DNA of 64,000 nucleotides from an uncultured Erysipelotrichaceae bacterium (GCA_900314905.1 OMXA01000001.1:62001-126000); one strand, 5' to 3'; positions 38,122 through 46,798 are shown, counted from the stretch's first letter. The notes: generated by a model from the sequence alone, not told the origin. Numbers and translations: made by a program.

Positions 38122-40110
38122 ATGAGAATCGGATTATTTTCAGACACTTTTCCGCCTGATATCAACGGCGTTGCCAACAGCACTTCCATCCTGCGCAATG
38201 AGCTGAAGAAACATGGTCACGAAGTCTATGTCGTTGCGCCAAGAGCAGGAAGAGGCTGGGCAGAATGGAATGAAGATCATACGATCCTGCGCTTAGCCGG
38301 CATTGAGCTCAAGCAGCTTTATGGCTATGTGATGACGAGCCCGTTCCATATCAATGCGCTCAATGAGATCCGCAAGCTGGATCTGGATGTCATCCATGCC
38401 CAGACCGAATTCGGAGTCGGAATCTTTGCAAGAATCTGCGCAAAGAATCTCTCGATTCCGCTGGTCAGCACGTACCATACGACGTATGAAGACTATACGC
38501 ACTATGCAAACCTGTTCAATTCCGAGAAGTTCGATCAGGAAGCCAAGCGTGCGGTTGCCTATCTTTCGCGTCTCTACGGAGATTCTTCGGTAGAAGTCAT
38601 CGCACCTTCTCTGAAGACCAAGGAGCTGCTTGAGAAATATCATGTCCGTTCGGACATCCATGTCGTTCCGACAGGGCTTGAATTCGACCGATTTGCTCCG
38701 GGACAGAATCCTGAGAAGAAAGCGGAAATCCGCAATCGCTTTTCGATTCCGCTGGATGCCAGGCTGGTGATCTATGTCGGCCGCATTGCGGAAGAGAAGT
38801 CGCTGGATATGGTCATCGACGGGTTTGCGGAAGCCGATCATCGCGGCGACCATGTGTATTTCCTGATTGTCGGCAGCGGGCCTGATCTGGAAAAGGAAAA
38901 ACAGAAAGTCGAATCGCTCGGACTCTCCGATCGGATTCTTTTTGCCGGGGCAGTTCCTTCTGAGGAGGTCGCAGATTATTATCGCTGTGCCGATGCGTTT
39001 GTCTCGGCTTCTCTTTCCGAGACGCAGGGCATGACCTTCATTGAGGCATTGGCAAGCGGTCTGCCGCTCTTTGCAAGAAAGGATGTCGTCCTGGAAGATC
39101 TCTTGATCGATGGAAAGACCGGCTGGTATTTCAGTGATGCTCAGAGCCTGGCAGATCGTCTGGAAGGATTCCTCGGCACTTCCGAAGAAACCCTGAAGGA
39201 GATGCGGGCAGCTGCACTCCGCCAGGTGAAGCCCTACAGCAGCGAGACGTTCTATGAGAAGGTGCTGCAGGTTTACCATGATGCGATTGATTCCTATGAG
39301 CATATGCTCATTGTGGAGGATGTGAGAGTCAGGGATGACATTGTTCAGCTGTTTCTGTCGGACATGCAGGGCGGCAATGAGGACATCCGTCTCTCCATGT
39401 CACTGGATGACTATTACAGCGAAGGCATCCGCAAAGGCGGGAAGCTTTCCAGCCGCCAGATCGAGCAGATCCGGAACAATGAACCTGCCGTCATGGCATA
39501 CGAAGGATGTCTGAAGCGGATTCTTGCCAAAGACCGGACGCGCAAGGAAATCTATGACTGGCTGACTCAGAATACTGCCTGCAGCATCGAGACGATCAAC
39601 CGGATCGTCGACCGCCTGGAGCAGAAGGGCTACCTGAATGATGAGCGGTACTGCGAAGAGAATATCAGCCGCATGAAGGTAGCGCTTCTAGGCGAAGAGC
39701 GCATTCTGCGCGAACTGCGCAAGCGCGGTATTCCGGCAGAGATGATTCAGCAGAAGCTGGAGGAACGCCCGGCCGATGAACTGGAACATGCAAGAGAATA
39801 TGCTGAGAAAGCTGCGAATTCCATTCATGATGAGAGTGTTCTGATGAAGCAGCGCAAGCTGAAGGCAAAAATGCTGCAGCGGGGGTTTTGCTCAGAGATT
39901 TCGGATTCCGTGATCAGGGAGATGGATTTCACGGAGGATGAGCATAGTGAACTGGATAATCTGCGGAAATGTGCGCAGAAAGCCAGGAAGCGGTATGAGA
40001 AGAAGTACGACTCCACCCAGCTGAGGAATCATGTGTTCCGCTATTGTGCTGCTCAGGGTTATCGGTCGGAAGATATCTATGCAATACTGGATGAAATGGA
40101 GTGGAAATAA
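38122..40110 (+). CDS. Fusion of GT4 diacylglycerol glucosyltransferase and RecX
   Basis: The 662-residue protein has two unrelated parts. Residues 1 to about 390 are a GT4 enzyme like 1,2-diacylglycerol 3-glucosyltransferase (IGLFSDTFPPDINGVANST, VIHAQTEFGVGIFARI, STYHTTYEDYTHY, VPTGLEFDRF, YVGRIAEEKSLDMVI, SLSETQGMTFIEALASGLP). Residues about 395-662 read as full-length RecX, the inhibitor of RecA filaments: an N-terminal beta part, AYEGCLKRILAKDRTRKEIYDWL, LEQKGYLNDERYCEENI, and GEERILRELRKRGIPAEMIQQKLEE, followed by a third helical repeat. The frame is open throughout. A methionine at residue 395 could start RecX alone, but it has no ribosome binding site. Confidence 0.85.
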   Translation: MRIGLFSDTFPPDINGVANSTSILRNELKKHGHEVYVVAPRAGRGWAEWNEDHTILRLAGIELKQLYGYVMTSPFHINALNEIRKLDLDVIHAQTEFGVGIFARICAKNLSIPLVSTYHTTYEDYTHYANLFNSEKFDQEAKRAVAYLSRLYGDSSVEVIAPSLKTKELLEKYHVRSDIHVVPTGLEFDRFAPGQNPEKKAEIRNRFSIPLDARLVIYVGRIAEEKSLDMVIDGFAEADHRGDHVYFLIVGSGPDLEKEKQKVESLGLSDRILFAGAVPSEEVADYYRCADAFVSASLSETQGMTFIEALASGLPLFARKDVVLEDLLIDGKTGWYFSDAQSLADRLEGFLGTSEETLKEMRAAALRQVKPYSSETFYEKVLQVYHDAIDSYEHMLIVEDVRVRDDIVQLFLSDMQGGNEDIRLSMSLDDYYSEGIRKGGKLSSRQIEQIRNNEPAVMAYEGCLKRILAKDRTRKEIYDWLTQNTACSIETINRIVDRLEQKGYLNDERYCEENISRMKVALLGEERILRELRKRGIPAEMIQQKLEERPADELEHAREYAEKAANSIHDESVLMKQRKLKAKMLQRGFCSEISDSVIREMDFTEDEHSELDNLRKCAQKARKRYEKKYDSTQLRNHVFRYCAAQGYRSEDIYAILDEMEWK

Positions 40111-40113
40111 GAG

Positions 40114-41055
40114 ATGACGAAAGTCAGAGAGTTCAGGGAAAAGGACCGTCTGACGCAGCCTCTTCTGATCAAGAGCTGCGTGAAGGGAGTCACGCAGAAA
40201 GGTGCTCCTTATCTGAATCTGGCCCTTCAGGACAATACCGGCATCATTGATGGAAAGCTCTGGGATGCCAAGCCGGAAGACATGCAGAATGCGGTACCCG
40301 GCCATGTGGCAGAGCTGAGCTTTGAAGTACTTGAATATAACAGCAGCCTGCAGCTGAGAGTCAACCGGATCCGGGATCTGGATCAGGATTCCATCGATCT
40401 CAGCGAGTTTGTGATGTCTTCGCGCATGAGCCGAACCGAGCAGAAGCAGAAGATCGATGGCTATATCAGCTCGATCTCAAATGCAAATCTCAGGGTGCTG
40501 GTGCAGGGCATGTATGACAAGGTCGGAAAGAAGTTCTTCGATTATCCGGCTGCTTCCAGGATCCATCATAACTATCTGGGCGGACTTGCGGAGCATACGC
40601 TCGGCATGGCGGCGCTCGCTGAGGATGTGGCGGGACTGTATCCGTTTCTGAACCGGGATCTTCTGATCTCGGGAGTGCTCGTGCATGATCTTGGCAAGAC
40701 GGCTGAGCTTGGCGGAGTGATTTCTTCGGAATATACCGAAGAAGGCAGACTGACCGGGCATATCTCGATCGGCCATGGCTGGCTGATGGAAGTAGCCGAG
40801 CAGAAGGGACTGGAACATACCGAAGAGGCACTGCTGCTGAGGCATCTGATTCTGAGCCATCATGGCAAGCAGGAATTCGGTTCGCCAGTGCTGCCGGCAG
40901 TTCCGGAGGCAGAGGCGCTTTCACTGATTGATAACATGGATGCGCGGATGAATACGCTGAACCAGACCCTTTCCGCCGTGAAGCCAGGACAATGGAGCCA
41001 GCGGATGTTTGCGCTGGAGAACCGGCAGTTCTATCATTCGAAACTGGAGAAATAG
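40114..41055 (+). CDS. yhaM: 3'-5' exoribonuclease YhaM
   Basis: YhaM (CBF1 family) degrades RNA and single-stranded DNA from the 3' end. The 313-residue protein has an N-terminal OB domain (residues 1-90, with APYLNLALQDNTGIIDGKLWDA) and an HD phosphohydrolase domain with HHNYLGGLAEHTLGMA, the metal pair in LVHDLGKTAEL, GHGWLMEV, and LILSHHGKQEFGSPVLP, a YhaM hallmark. It starts three bases after the GT-RecX stop. Size and motifs match the family well. Confidence 0.93.
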   Translation: MTKVREFREKDRLTQPLLIKSCVKGVTQKGAPYLNLALQDNTGIIDGKLWDAKPEDMQNAVPGHVAELSFEVLEYNSSLQLRVNRIRDLDQDSIDLSEFVMSSRMSRTEQKQKIDGYISSISNANLRVLVQGMYDKVGKKFFDYPAASRIHHNYLGGLAEHTLGMAALAEDVAGLYPFLNRDLLISGVLVHDLGKTAELGGVISSEYTEEGRLTGHISIGHGWLMEVAEQKGLEHTEEALLLRHLILSHHGKQEFGSPVLPAVPEAEALSLIDNMDARMNTLNQTLSAVKPGQWSQRMFALENRQFYHSKLEK

Positions 41056-41058
41056 CTT

Positions 41059-42384
41059 ATGGATATCCGTCTGGGCATTGTTCAGGCAATGCATGCGGTC
41101 CTTTCCAGGACAGGAAGGGGAGGATCGCTTCCTGGCTCGCTTGCGCTGAAACTGGATCCGCACTTCCTGGAAAAATTCCGCATGCCGCCGATCGTCGTCC
41201 TCGTGACGGGAACCAACGGCAAGACCACGACTTCAAACCTGATCGCAGAAAGCCTGCGGGCATCGGGGCTGAAGGTCGTGAACAATCATCGCGGCGATAA
41301 CCTGAATATCGGCATTGCGACCCTGCTTGCCAGCAGCAGTGATTCGCACTTCAGAGTGCAGGCAGATGCGGCGGTCATCGAAGTGGATGAGCTGACCCTT
41401 TACAGACAGTTTGCCAATCTGCATCCGACCGCATTAGTCGTCACGAATTTTTTCCGCGATCAGCTTGATCGGGCAGGCGAGATGGAAACGATCATCCGCA
41501 AGATCATGGAAGTCACGGAAAACTTCGAGGGGGATCTGATCCTGAATGGAGATGATCCGAATGTGCTGAGAGTCGGGGAAAATGCCAGGAAAGCTGGGAT
41601 TCATTACTTTTCGGTCGGTGAGAACATGATCAGCCGCAATGTCAGCGATGAAGCAAGCGAAGGCAAGTTCTGTCCGCGCTGCGGCAGGCCGCTGATCTAT
41701 GAGTATTATCAGTATTCCCATATCGGCAGGTTCCATTGCCCGTATGATGGGTTCGGCAATATCAAGCCGGATCTCTGCGTGACGGAAGTGGACTATGATC
41801 ATGGCACGTTTACCGCAGATGGAAAGGTATATCATTCGTTTCTGAATACGATCTATGCGGTTTATAACTGTGCTTCCGTGCTCTGTCTCATGAAGACGCT
41901 GAAGCTTGATCCCACGGCAGCGGATCGGGTCTTCGCTGGTTATCAGCTCAAGGAAGGCCGCAATGAGGTATTCAATCTCAGCCAGCCATGCACGATCAAT
42001 CTGGTCAAGAATCCGACGGGAGCAAATGAAGTCATGAAGTTCATCTGTGCCCAGCCTGGAGAAAAGAATCTATGCATCTTTCTGAATGATAATGATCAGG
42101 ATGGTCATGATATCTCATGGATCTGGGATGCGCATTTCGAGAGGCTCGGCGATCCGCTGATCAGGACCATCGTGTGCTCAGGCTTAAGGGCATATGATAT
42201 GGCTCTTCGGCTGAAGTATGAAGGGATTCCGATGTCGCGCATCCGCGTCATCGAGGATAGCAGTGAAGCAATCCGCTGGCTGGATGAGCAGAATCTTCAG
42301 AGCTATGTCATCTCTACCTATACAGCCCTGCATCCGACCCGGGCAATTCTGAAACGGGAGGCAGCGAAACATCATGGATCTTAA
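41059..42384 (+). CDS. murT: Lipid II isoglutaminyl synthase, MurT subunit
   Basis: MurT works with GatD to turn D-Glu at position 2 of lipid II into D-isoglutamine, using glutamine and ATP. The 441-residue protein is Mur-ligase-like with the ATP loop VTGTNGKTTTSNL, the NHRGDNLNIGIATLL segment, a four-cysteine zinc ribbon (FCPRCGRPL and FHCPYDGFG; C-x2-C pairs near residues 203 and 226), and a C-terminal DUF1727 region with NPTGANEVMKF and FLNDNDQDGHDISWIWD. It overlaps gatD by 11 bases. In this window it acts on the glutamate installed by MurD and MurL. Confidence 0.95.
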   Translation: MDIRLGIVQAMHAVLSRTGRGGSLPGSLALKLDPHFLEKFRMPPIVVLVTGTNGKTTTSNLIAESLRASGLKVVNNHRGDNLNIGIATLLASSSDSHFRVQADAAVIEVDELTLYRQFANLHPTALVVTNFFRDQLDRAGEMETIIRKIMEVTENFEGDLILNGDDPNVLRVGENARKAGIHYFSVGENMISRNVSDEASEGKFCPRCGRPLIYEYYQYSHIGRFHCPYDGFGNIKPDLCVTEVDYDHGTFTADGKVYHSFLNTIYAVYNCASVLCLMKTLKLDPTAADRVFAGYQLKEGRNEVFNLSQPCTINLVKNPTGANEVMKFICAQPGEKNLCIFLNDNDQDGHDISWIWDAHFERLGDPLIRTIVCSGLRAYDMALRLKYEGIPMSRIRVIEDSSEAIRWLDEQNLQSYVISTYTALHPTRAILKREAAKHHGS

Positions 42385-43108
42385 GATACTTTGGATGTAC
42401 CACGACTTGATGGATCTCTATGGAGACAAAGGAAATATCCAGGTCCTGAAGACCAGATGCGCCGAACGGAGGATTCCGTGCATCGTAGATACGTGCGGGA
42501 TCGGCGAAGAACGGGATCCGAGGAATTATGATCTGTTCTTCTTAGGCGGAGGGGCTGACCGCGAGCAGGAGATGATCTATCAGGATCTGCTTTCGAGAAA
42601 AGCCCTGATTGAAGAAGCGATGGCTGGGGGAACTGCATTTCTATTGATCTGCGGGGGCTATCAGCTGTTCGGGAAGTACTATCGCGATCAGGACGGGAAT
42701 CAGGTTCCCGGTCTGAATCTGTTTGACTATTATACGGAGGCTTCAGACCGTGATCATCGCTGCATCGGGAATATTGCGGTAAAAGCGCAGATGGATGGCG
42801 AGACCTTTGAAGCAGTCGGCTTTGAGAACCATGGCGGCCAGACCATGAATGTGTCTTCGCCATTTGCCAGGGTGCTGAAAGGCCATGGCAATACTTTTGA
42901 CGGCGGTATGGAAGGATTTGTCAATGATCAGGTCCTGGCTACTTACATGCATGGACCGCTGCTGCCGAAGAATCCGAAGATCGCAGATCTCATCACGAGG
43001 CGGGCATTGAAGAAGCGGTTCGGGGATGTGAAGCTCCAGATGCTTGATGATTCGCTGGAAAACAAGGCAAGAGAAGTCATGCTGAAGCGCATGCATGTCC
43101 ATGAGTGA
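42374..43108 (+). CDS. gatD: Lipid II isoglutaminyl synthase, GatD glutaminase subunit
   Basis: GatD is a class I glutamine amidotransferase that releases ammonia for MurT. The 244-residue protein starts LKILWMYHDLMDLYGDKGNIQVL, has LFFLGGGADREQEMIYQDL, the nucleophile Cys in LLICGGYQLFGKYY, the GFENHGGQT segment with the conserved histidine region, and LATYMHGPLLPKNPKIAD with the catalytic His. Overlap with murT makes co-translation likely. A bidirectional terminator follows. Confidence 0.95.
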   Translation: MDLKILWMYHDLMDLYGDKGNIQVLKTRCAERRIPCIVDTCGIGEERDPRNYDLFFLGGGADREQEMIYQDLLSRKALIEEAMAGGTAFLLICGGYQLFGKYYRDQDGNQVPGLNLFDYYTEASDRDHRCIGNIAVKAQMDGETFEAVGFENHGGQTMNVSSPFARVLKGHGNTFDGGMEGFVNDQVLATYMHGPLLPKNPKIADLITRRALKKRFGDVKLQMLDDSLENKAREVMLKRMHVHE

Positions 43109-43110
43109 AT

Positions 43111-43140
43111 AAAAGGCTGATCTGCTCAGCCTTTTATTTT
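43111..43140. terminator. Bidirectional terminator (gatD / HIT gene)
   Basis: A 10-bp stem (AAAAGGCTGA with TCAGCCTTTT, five-base loop) has A and T runs on both sides, so it can stop transcripts from both directions. The HIT gene stop codon lies within it. Confidence 0.85.
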
Positions 43141-43529
43141 CCGGTCACTTTTTCAAGCACTTCGTCGAGAGCCTGCTTGGTCGGATGCTCGATGAATCCG
43201 AACCCGTCATCCTTGCCATAGCGGGGAATGATATGGAAGTGCAGATGATCTACGCTCTGCCCAGCTGCCTCGCCGCAGTTGGTGATGACATTGACGCCGG
43301 ATGCTCCGGTGTTCTTCATGATCTGGCAGGCCAGCTTGTGAACGACATGCATGACCTGATCAATCGTTTCCTCATCTGCTTCGGCGAAATTGCGGACATG
43401 TTTTTTGGGCATGACGATCGTATGGCCATAAGTCAGCTGAGAGAGGTCCAGAATAGCCAGGACGTTCTCGTCTTCATAGACTGTCCTGGACGGAATCTTG
43501 TGATCGATGATATCGCAGAATACGCACAT
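43134..43529 (-). CDS. HIT-family nucleotide hydrolase
   Basis: The 131-residue protein starts CVFCDIIDHKIPSRTVYEDENVLAILD and carries the histidine triad HLHFHIIPR near residue 100, with the catalytic histidine in it. It corresponds to B. subtilis Hit and the Hint branch, which cleave nucleoside phosphoramidates and AMP-lysine type substrates. The CVFC start may bind zinc with the later histidines. The start at 43529 has GGAGGAAA upstream; a longer frame upstream is antisense to the foldase gene and not conserved in character. Confidence 0.93.
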   Translation of the reverse strand: MCVFCDIIDHKIPSRTVYEDENVLAILDLSQLTYGHTIVMPKKHVRNFAEADEETIDQVMHVVHKLACQIMKNTGASGVNVITNCGEAAGQSVDHLHFHIIPRYGKDDGFGFIEHPTKQALDEVLEKVTGK

Positions 43530-43551
43530 AGAACTTTTCCTCCGGCTCTGT

Positions 43552-43581
43552 ATTATAGATGAAAGAAGCCCTTCTCGGCAA
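43552..43581 (-). promoter_or_regulatory. Promoter of the HIT gene
   Basis: On the minus strand TTGCCG (43581-43576) is spaced 18 bases from TATAAT (43557-43552). The -35 box lies in the loop of the hairpin that follows the upstream foldase gene. Confidence 0.65.
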
Positions 43582-43592
43582 GCGGGAAGGGC
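43568..43592 (-). terminator. Probable terminator of the foldase pair
   Basis: On the minus strand GCCCTTC pairs with GAAGGGC across an 11-base loop, followed by TTCTTTC. The T run is imperfect. Confidence 0.5.
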
Positions 43593-43599
43593 ATTTGCG

Positions 43600-44559
43600 T
43601 TATTGTGCGTCTGCACTTGCGGAAGCGGATGCTTCTGCAGAAGAGGAAGCTGCTGCACTCTCAGAAGCTTCCGGCGAAGGAGAAGCATCTGTCATTGCCT
43701 GAATCAGATACTTGCTGTCTTTTTCCTTGATGGCATTGTAGAGATCAATGTCATAAACATGGAAGCCGTACTTGCGGAACCAGTAAGTATCGGAATCATC
43801 TGATACCGCAGTAATGGAAGCCAGGGCGCTGATTGCATCATCCTTGTAGTCCTCCGGTGTATTGGATTCCACACGGGCTACATAGTAGGTGTTCTCACTG
43901 CTTCCCGGCAGCATCGTCCAGCCGTCATCCGGGGATGCACTCCGCAGGACTGCCAGTAAGGAAGAATCATAGGTAGTCGTGTTGATCGTGATGATCTCCG
44001 GATTTCCGGAAGAAGAACTGTTATGGTTCTTGGCAGCTTCGGATGCGGAGGAGGTACCGTCTTTCAGTTCTGACAGAGCTGCATTGGCATCATCTTCAGA
44101 AGTGAAGGAGAGAACCGTAGCCTGGATCGGATGATAGTGGTCAGAAAGGCTTGCAAAGTTCTCTTCAATGTACTTCTTCACGAGCTCGTCGGACTGCTGG
44201 GCAGGGATCAGGACGGTATTAACATAATCCTCTTCACTCATGCCCGAGCTTTCCAGGTAGGAACTGAAGGTGCTTCCGTACATTGATTTGTAATAGGAGA
44301 GCGTGCTCTCGGCAGAAGACTTCATATCATCGGTCACTTCGATCTCTTTGGCGGCGATGGCATTCTTGGCATCATTGATTGCCGTGGATTCTGCCGCGGA
44401 ATTGAACATGGTCTCATAGATCTGGCCTTTGGTGACTTTCGTGCTGCCGATGGTCATGACGACATCGCTGCTGTTCGCGAGCTTTGCTTTTGCATCAGAG
44501 CATCCGGCCAGAGAGACCAGCACGAATCCGGATGCGAGAATTGCGGTAAGTTTCTTCAT
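43600..44559 (-). CDS. PrsA-like lipoprotein with degenerate foldase domain
   Basis: A 319-residue predicted lipoprotein: signal peptide MKKLTAILASGFVLVSLAGC with lipobox L-A-G-C20. The following part resembles the SurA_N/PrsA chaperone layout (MTIGSTKVTKGQIYETMFNSAAE, then SEEDYVNTVLIPAQQSDELVKKYIEENF), and a region near residues 145-235 lies where the parvulin domain should be but lacks its usual GG-x-LG motif. The tail from about residue 290 is a low-complexity Ala/Ser/Glu/Pro stretch. It lies 15 bases downstream of a clearer PrsA, so a paralog with chaperone rather than isomerase action is likely. Confidence 0.72.
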   Translation of the reverse strand: MKKLTAILASGFVLVSLAGCSDAKAKLANSSDVVMTIGSTKVTKGQIYETMFNSAAESTAINDAKNAIAAKEIEVTDDMKSSAESTLSYYKSMYGSTFSSYLESSGMSEEDYVNTVLIPAQQSDELVKKYIEENFASLSDHYHPIQATVLSFTSEDDANAALSELKDGTSSASEAAKNHNSSSSGNPEIITINTTTYDSSLLAVLRSASPDDGWTMLPGSSENTYYVARVESNTPEDYKDDAISALASITAVSDDSDTYWFRKYGFHVYDIDLYNAIKEKDSKYLIQAMTDASPSPEASESAAASSSAEASASASADAQ

Positions 44560-44574
44560 CTCTGTTCTGCCTCC

Positions 44575-45777
44575 TTAGTTCGCTTCTGCCGATGCGCTGG
44601 CAGAAGGCTCTGCCGATGCACTTGCCTCAGCAGATGCAGAAGCGGTTTCTTCTGCGTCCGGGGATGCAGAAGCTTCCGGATCTGAAGAATCCTCAGACAG
44701 TCCGAGGTAGGACTTCAGACGGGTTTCTGCTTCGCTGTCCGTGAAGGTGATGCCGAGTTCCTGTGCCTTTGCCCAGAGAGCAGTCGGCATGAGCTTGGTA
44801 TCATAATTGGAGACAAGATTGAGATACGGAGCATTCTCATCAATCTCAGCCGGTGCTGCAGAAGCAGACGGAGACGGAGAAGCACTTGCTTCTGCGGAAG
44901 CCTCAGGCGAAGCGCTTGCTTCTGCAGAAGAAGTATAGGATGCATTCTGCTCTGCTGCAAAGACGGAAGCGATCGTTTCCGCACTTGCAGAATTGCAGCG
45001 GATCTTGAACCAGCCGAAGTTCTGGCTGTATACCCAGTCGCTGACTTCGCCTTCCTTCAGTTCAAGAGCAGCAGCCAGGAAGTCTTCATCCAGGCTGGAA
45101 GTATTCTGATCGATGACGCCAAGCGCACCGCCCTTGGAAGCAGTGGAAGAATCTTCCGAATAATCCGCTGCGACCTGAGCAAACTCAGTTCCGGATGCCA
45201 GTGCATCATCGACCGCCTTCATGCGGCTGCTTTCATCTTCGGTAGGCTCTGGCTTCGGATTCGAGGAATCCTGGAATTTGATCAGAATATAGGAGATATC
45301 GCGGATCTTCAGATCATCGAAGCTGGCTTTTGCGTAGGCAGCGGTGATCTCCTGTTCCTTCAGATAGTCGATCAGATAGTTCTGAAGATCCTCATATCCG
45401 CTGTAGCCGATGTTCTTCAGCTGGCTGTCCAGCGTGCTCTGGTAGCTGGAGCCATATTGCGAATAGTAGTTCGAGATGATCTGAGAAGCCTGGCTTTCTG
45501 CCTGTTTCTTCATATCATCCGTCGTATCCACGGATTTGGTGACCGCAGATGCGAAGGCGCGGTACAGGGCAGATCCGCCATTGTCCTTGTAAAGTGAATC
45601 GTAGAACTCGGAAGCGGTGATATCATCGCCATTGACTTCATAGACGACGTCTTCGCCGTCTGCGGTCTTTCCTTTCAGCTTGCCTTTGTTGGTGTCGTAG
45701 ATGTAGTAGACGCTGATGACAGCGAATACGACGACCAAGAGGGAGACAAACCAGTTCTTTTTCAGAAAATTTCCCAT
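44575..45777 (-). CDS. prsA: PrsA-like peptidyl-prolyl isomerase, membrane-anchored
   Basis: The 400-residue protein helps fold exported proteins outside the membrane. It is anchored by an N-terminal membrane segment (residues 10-28, FVSLLVVVFAVISVYYIYD) instead of a lipobox. A SurA_N-like helical part follows, then a parvulin domain (about residues 160-260) with ISYILIKFQ, FAQVAADYSEDSSTASKGGALGVI and WVYSQNFGWFKI. Two low-complexity Ser/Ala/Glu/Pro tracts occupy about residues 283-310 and 365-400. The start at 45777 has AGGAGGAAG upstream and a good promoter. It is first of a tandem foldase pair. Confidence 0.85.
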   Translation of the reverse strand: MGNFLKKNWFVSLLVVVFAVISVYYIYDTNKGKLKGKTADGEDVVYEVNGDDITASEFYDSLYKDNGGSALYRAFASAVTKSVDTTDDMKKQAESQASQIISNYYSQYGSSYQSTLDSQLKNIGYSGYEDLQNYLIDYLKEQEITAAYAKASFDDLKIRDISYILIKFQDSSNPKPEPTEDESSRMKAVDDALASGTEFAQVAADYSEDSSTASKGGALGVIDQNTSSLDEDFLAAALELKEGEVSDWVYSQNFGWFKIRCNSASAETIASVFAAEQNASYTSSAEASASPEASAEASASPSPSASAAPAEIDENAPYLNLVSNYDTKLMPTALWAKAQELGITFTDSEAETRLKSYLGLSEDSSDPEASASPDAEETASASAEASASAEPSASASAEAN

Positions 45778-45805
45778 ACTTCCTCCTTGAAAAAATCGCT
45801 TTCCT

Positions 45806-45834
45806 ATTATATTCCAGGGGATACGCATTTGCAA
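45806..45834 (-). promoter_or_regulatory. Promoter of the foldase pair
   Basis: On the minus strand TTGCAA (45834-45829) is spaced 17 bases from TATAAT (45811-45806). Confidence 0.8.
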
Positions 45835-45910
45835 TTTGAGAAAACCGCATGAAATCTGAACTTTCTGTGAACCAGGCATGATCATCTGACAACCGCAGAA
45901 AATCATTACA

Positions 45911-45919
45911 TGGTATAAT
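45911..45919 (+). promoter_or_regulatory. suf operon extended -10 promoter
   Basis: TGGTATAAT gives TATAAT at 45914-45919 with an extended TGN. No -35 box is at the right spacing. GGAAGGTG precedes the sufC start. Confidence 0.6.
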
Positions 45920-45949
45920 CCACAAGGAAAAATGGAAGGTGATTAGAAC

Positions 45950-46798
45950 ATGAAGAACCTTGTAGTGGAAGATCTCCACGTCTCCGTGGAGGGAAAAGAA
46001 ATACTGAAGGGACTCAATCTCACGGTAAAAGACAGAGAAGTGCATGCACTGATGGGGCCGAACGGGAACGGCAAATCCACGCTGCTTGCCGCGATCATGG
46101 GACACCCGAAGTATCAGGTGACCAGCGGCTCGATTACCTATGACGGAAAGAACATCCTCGAGATGAGCGTCGATGAGCGCAGCCGGGCAGGCATTTTCCT
46201 CGGCATGCAGTATCCGCAGGAAATCCCTGGTGTCACCAACAGCGATTTTCTCAGGGCAGCGATGAATGTGCGCCGGGAGAAGCCGGTGCCGCTGTTCACG
46301 TTCATCAAGGCCATGGAGAAGACGATCAATGACCTGCAGATGAAAGAAGACCTTGCGCACCGGTTCCTGAATGAAGGATTCTCCGGCGGCGAGAAGAAAC
46401 GCAATGAGATCGTGCAGATGGAAATGCTGAAGCCGACTCTCGGCATGCTGGATGAGATTGATTCCGGTCTCGATGTCGATGCGCTGCATATCGTAGCAGA
46501 TGCGATCAGCCGCATGCATGAGGAAACCGATCTTGCGCTGATCGTGGTTTCTCATTATGAGCGGTTCTATCAGCTGATCCGTCCGCAGTTCACGCATGTA
46601 CTCGTCAACGGACGCATCGTGCTGGAAGGCGGTCCGGAACTTGCGGATCGGATCGACCGGGAAGGCTATGACTGGATCTATCATGAATACCATGTGGAAC
46701 CGGCGGCAGAAGCAGAAGAGAAGAACAAGCGTCCGGTGCTCAGCAGTATCGGCACCTGTGCCGTCAAGGAAGCAGTCCAGGGTCCGAAGAACGCATGA
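45950..46798 (+). CDS. sufC: Fe-S cluster assembly ATPase SufC
   Basis: SufC is the ABC-type ATPase of the SufBCD scaffold that builds iron-sulfur clusters. The 282-residue protein has Walker A GPNGNGKSTLL, the Q-loop region FLGMQYPQEIPGVTNSDFLRAA typical of SufC, the signature FSGGEKKRNEIVQM, Walker B LGMLDEIDSGLDVDAL and the H-switch VVSHYERFYQLI. A C-terminal extension of about 30 residues after the usual end has no known motif. It overlaps sufD by four bases. Targets nearby include the two [4Fe-4S] proteins NifJ and RlmN. Confidence 0.96.
   Translation: MKNLVVEDLHVSVEGKEILKGLNLTVKDREVHALMGPNGNGKSTLLAAIMGHPKYQVTSGSITYDGKNILEMSVDERSRAGIFLGMQYPQEIPGVTNSDFLRAAMNVRREKPVPLFTFIKAMEKTINDLQMKEDLAHRFLNEGFSGGEKKRNEIVQMEMLKPTLGMLDEIDSGLDVDALHIVADAISRMHEETDLALIVVSHYERFYQLIRPQFTHVLVNGRIVLEGGPELADRIDREGYDWIYHEYHVEPAAEAEEKNKRPVLSSIGTCAVKEAVQGPKNA

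Noticed and set aside
44580..44930. Repeated GCTTCTGC-like words resembling a short repeat array or CRISPR
   Set aside because: They are irregular and in frame, and encode the Ser/Ala/Glu tails of the foldases. There are no spacers of constant length.
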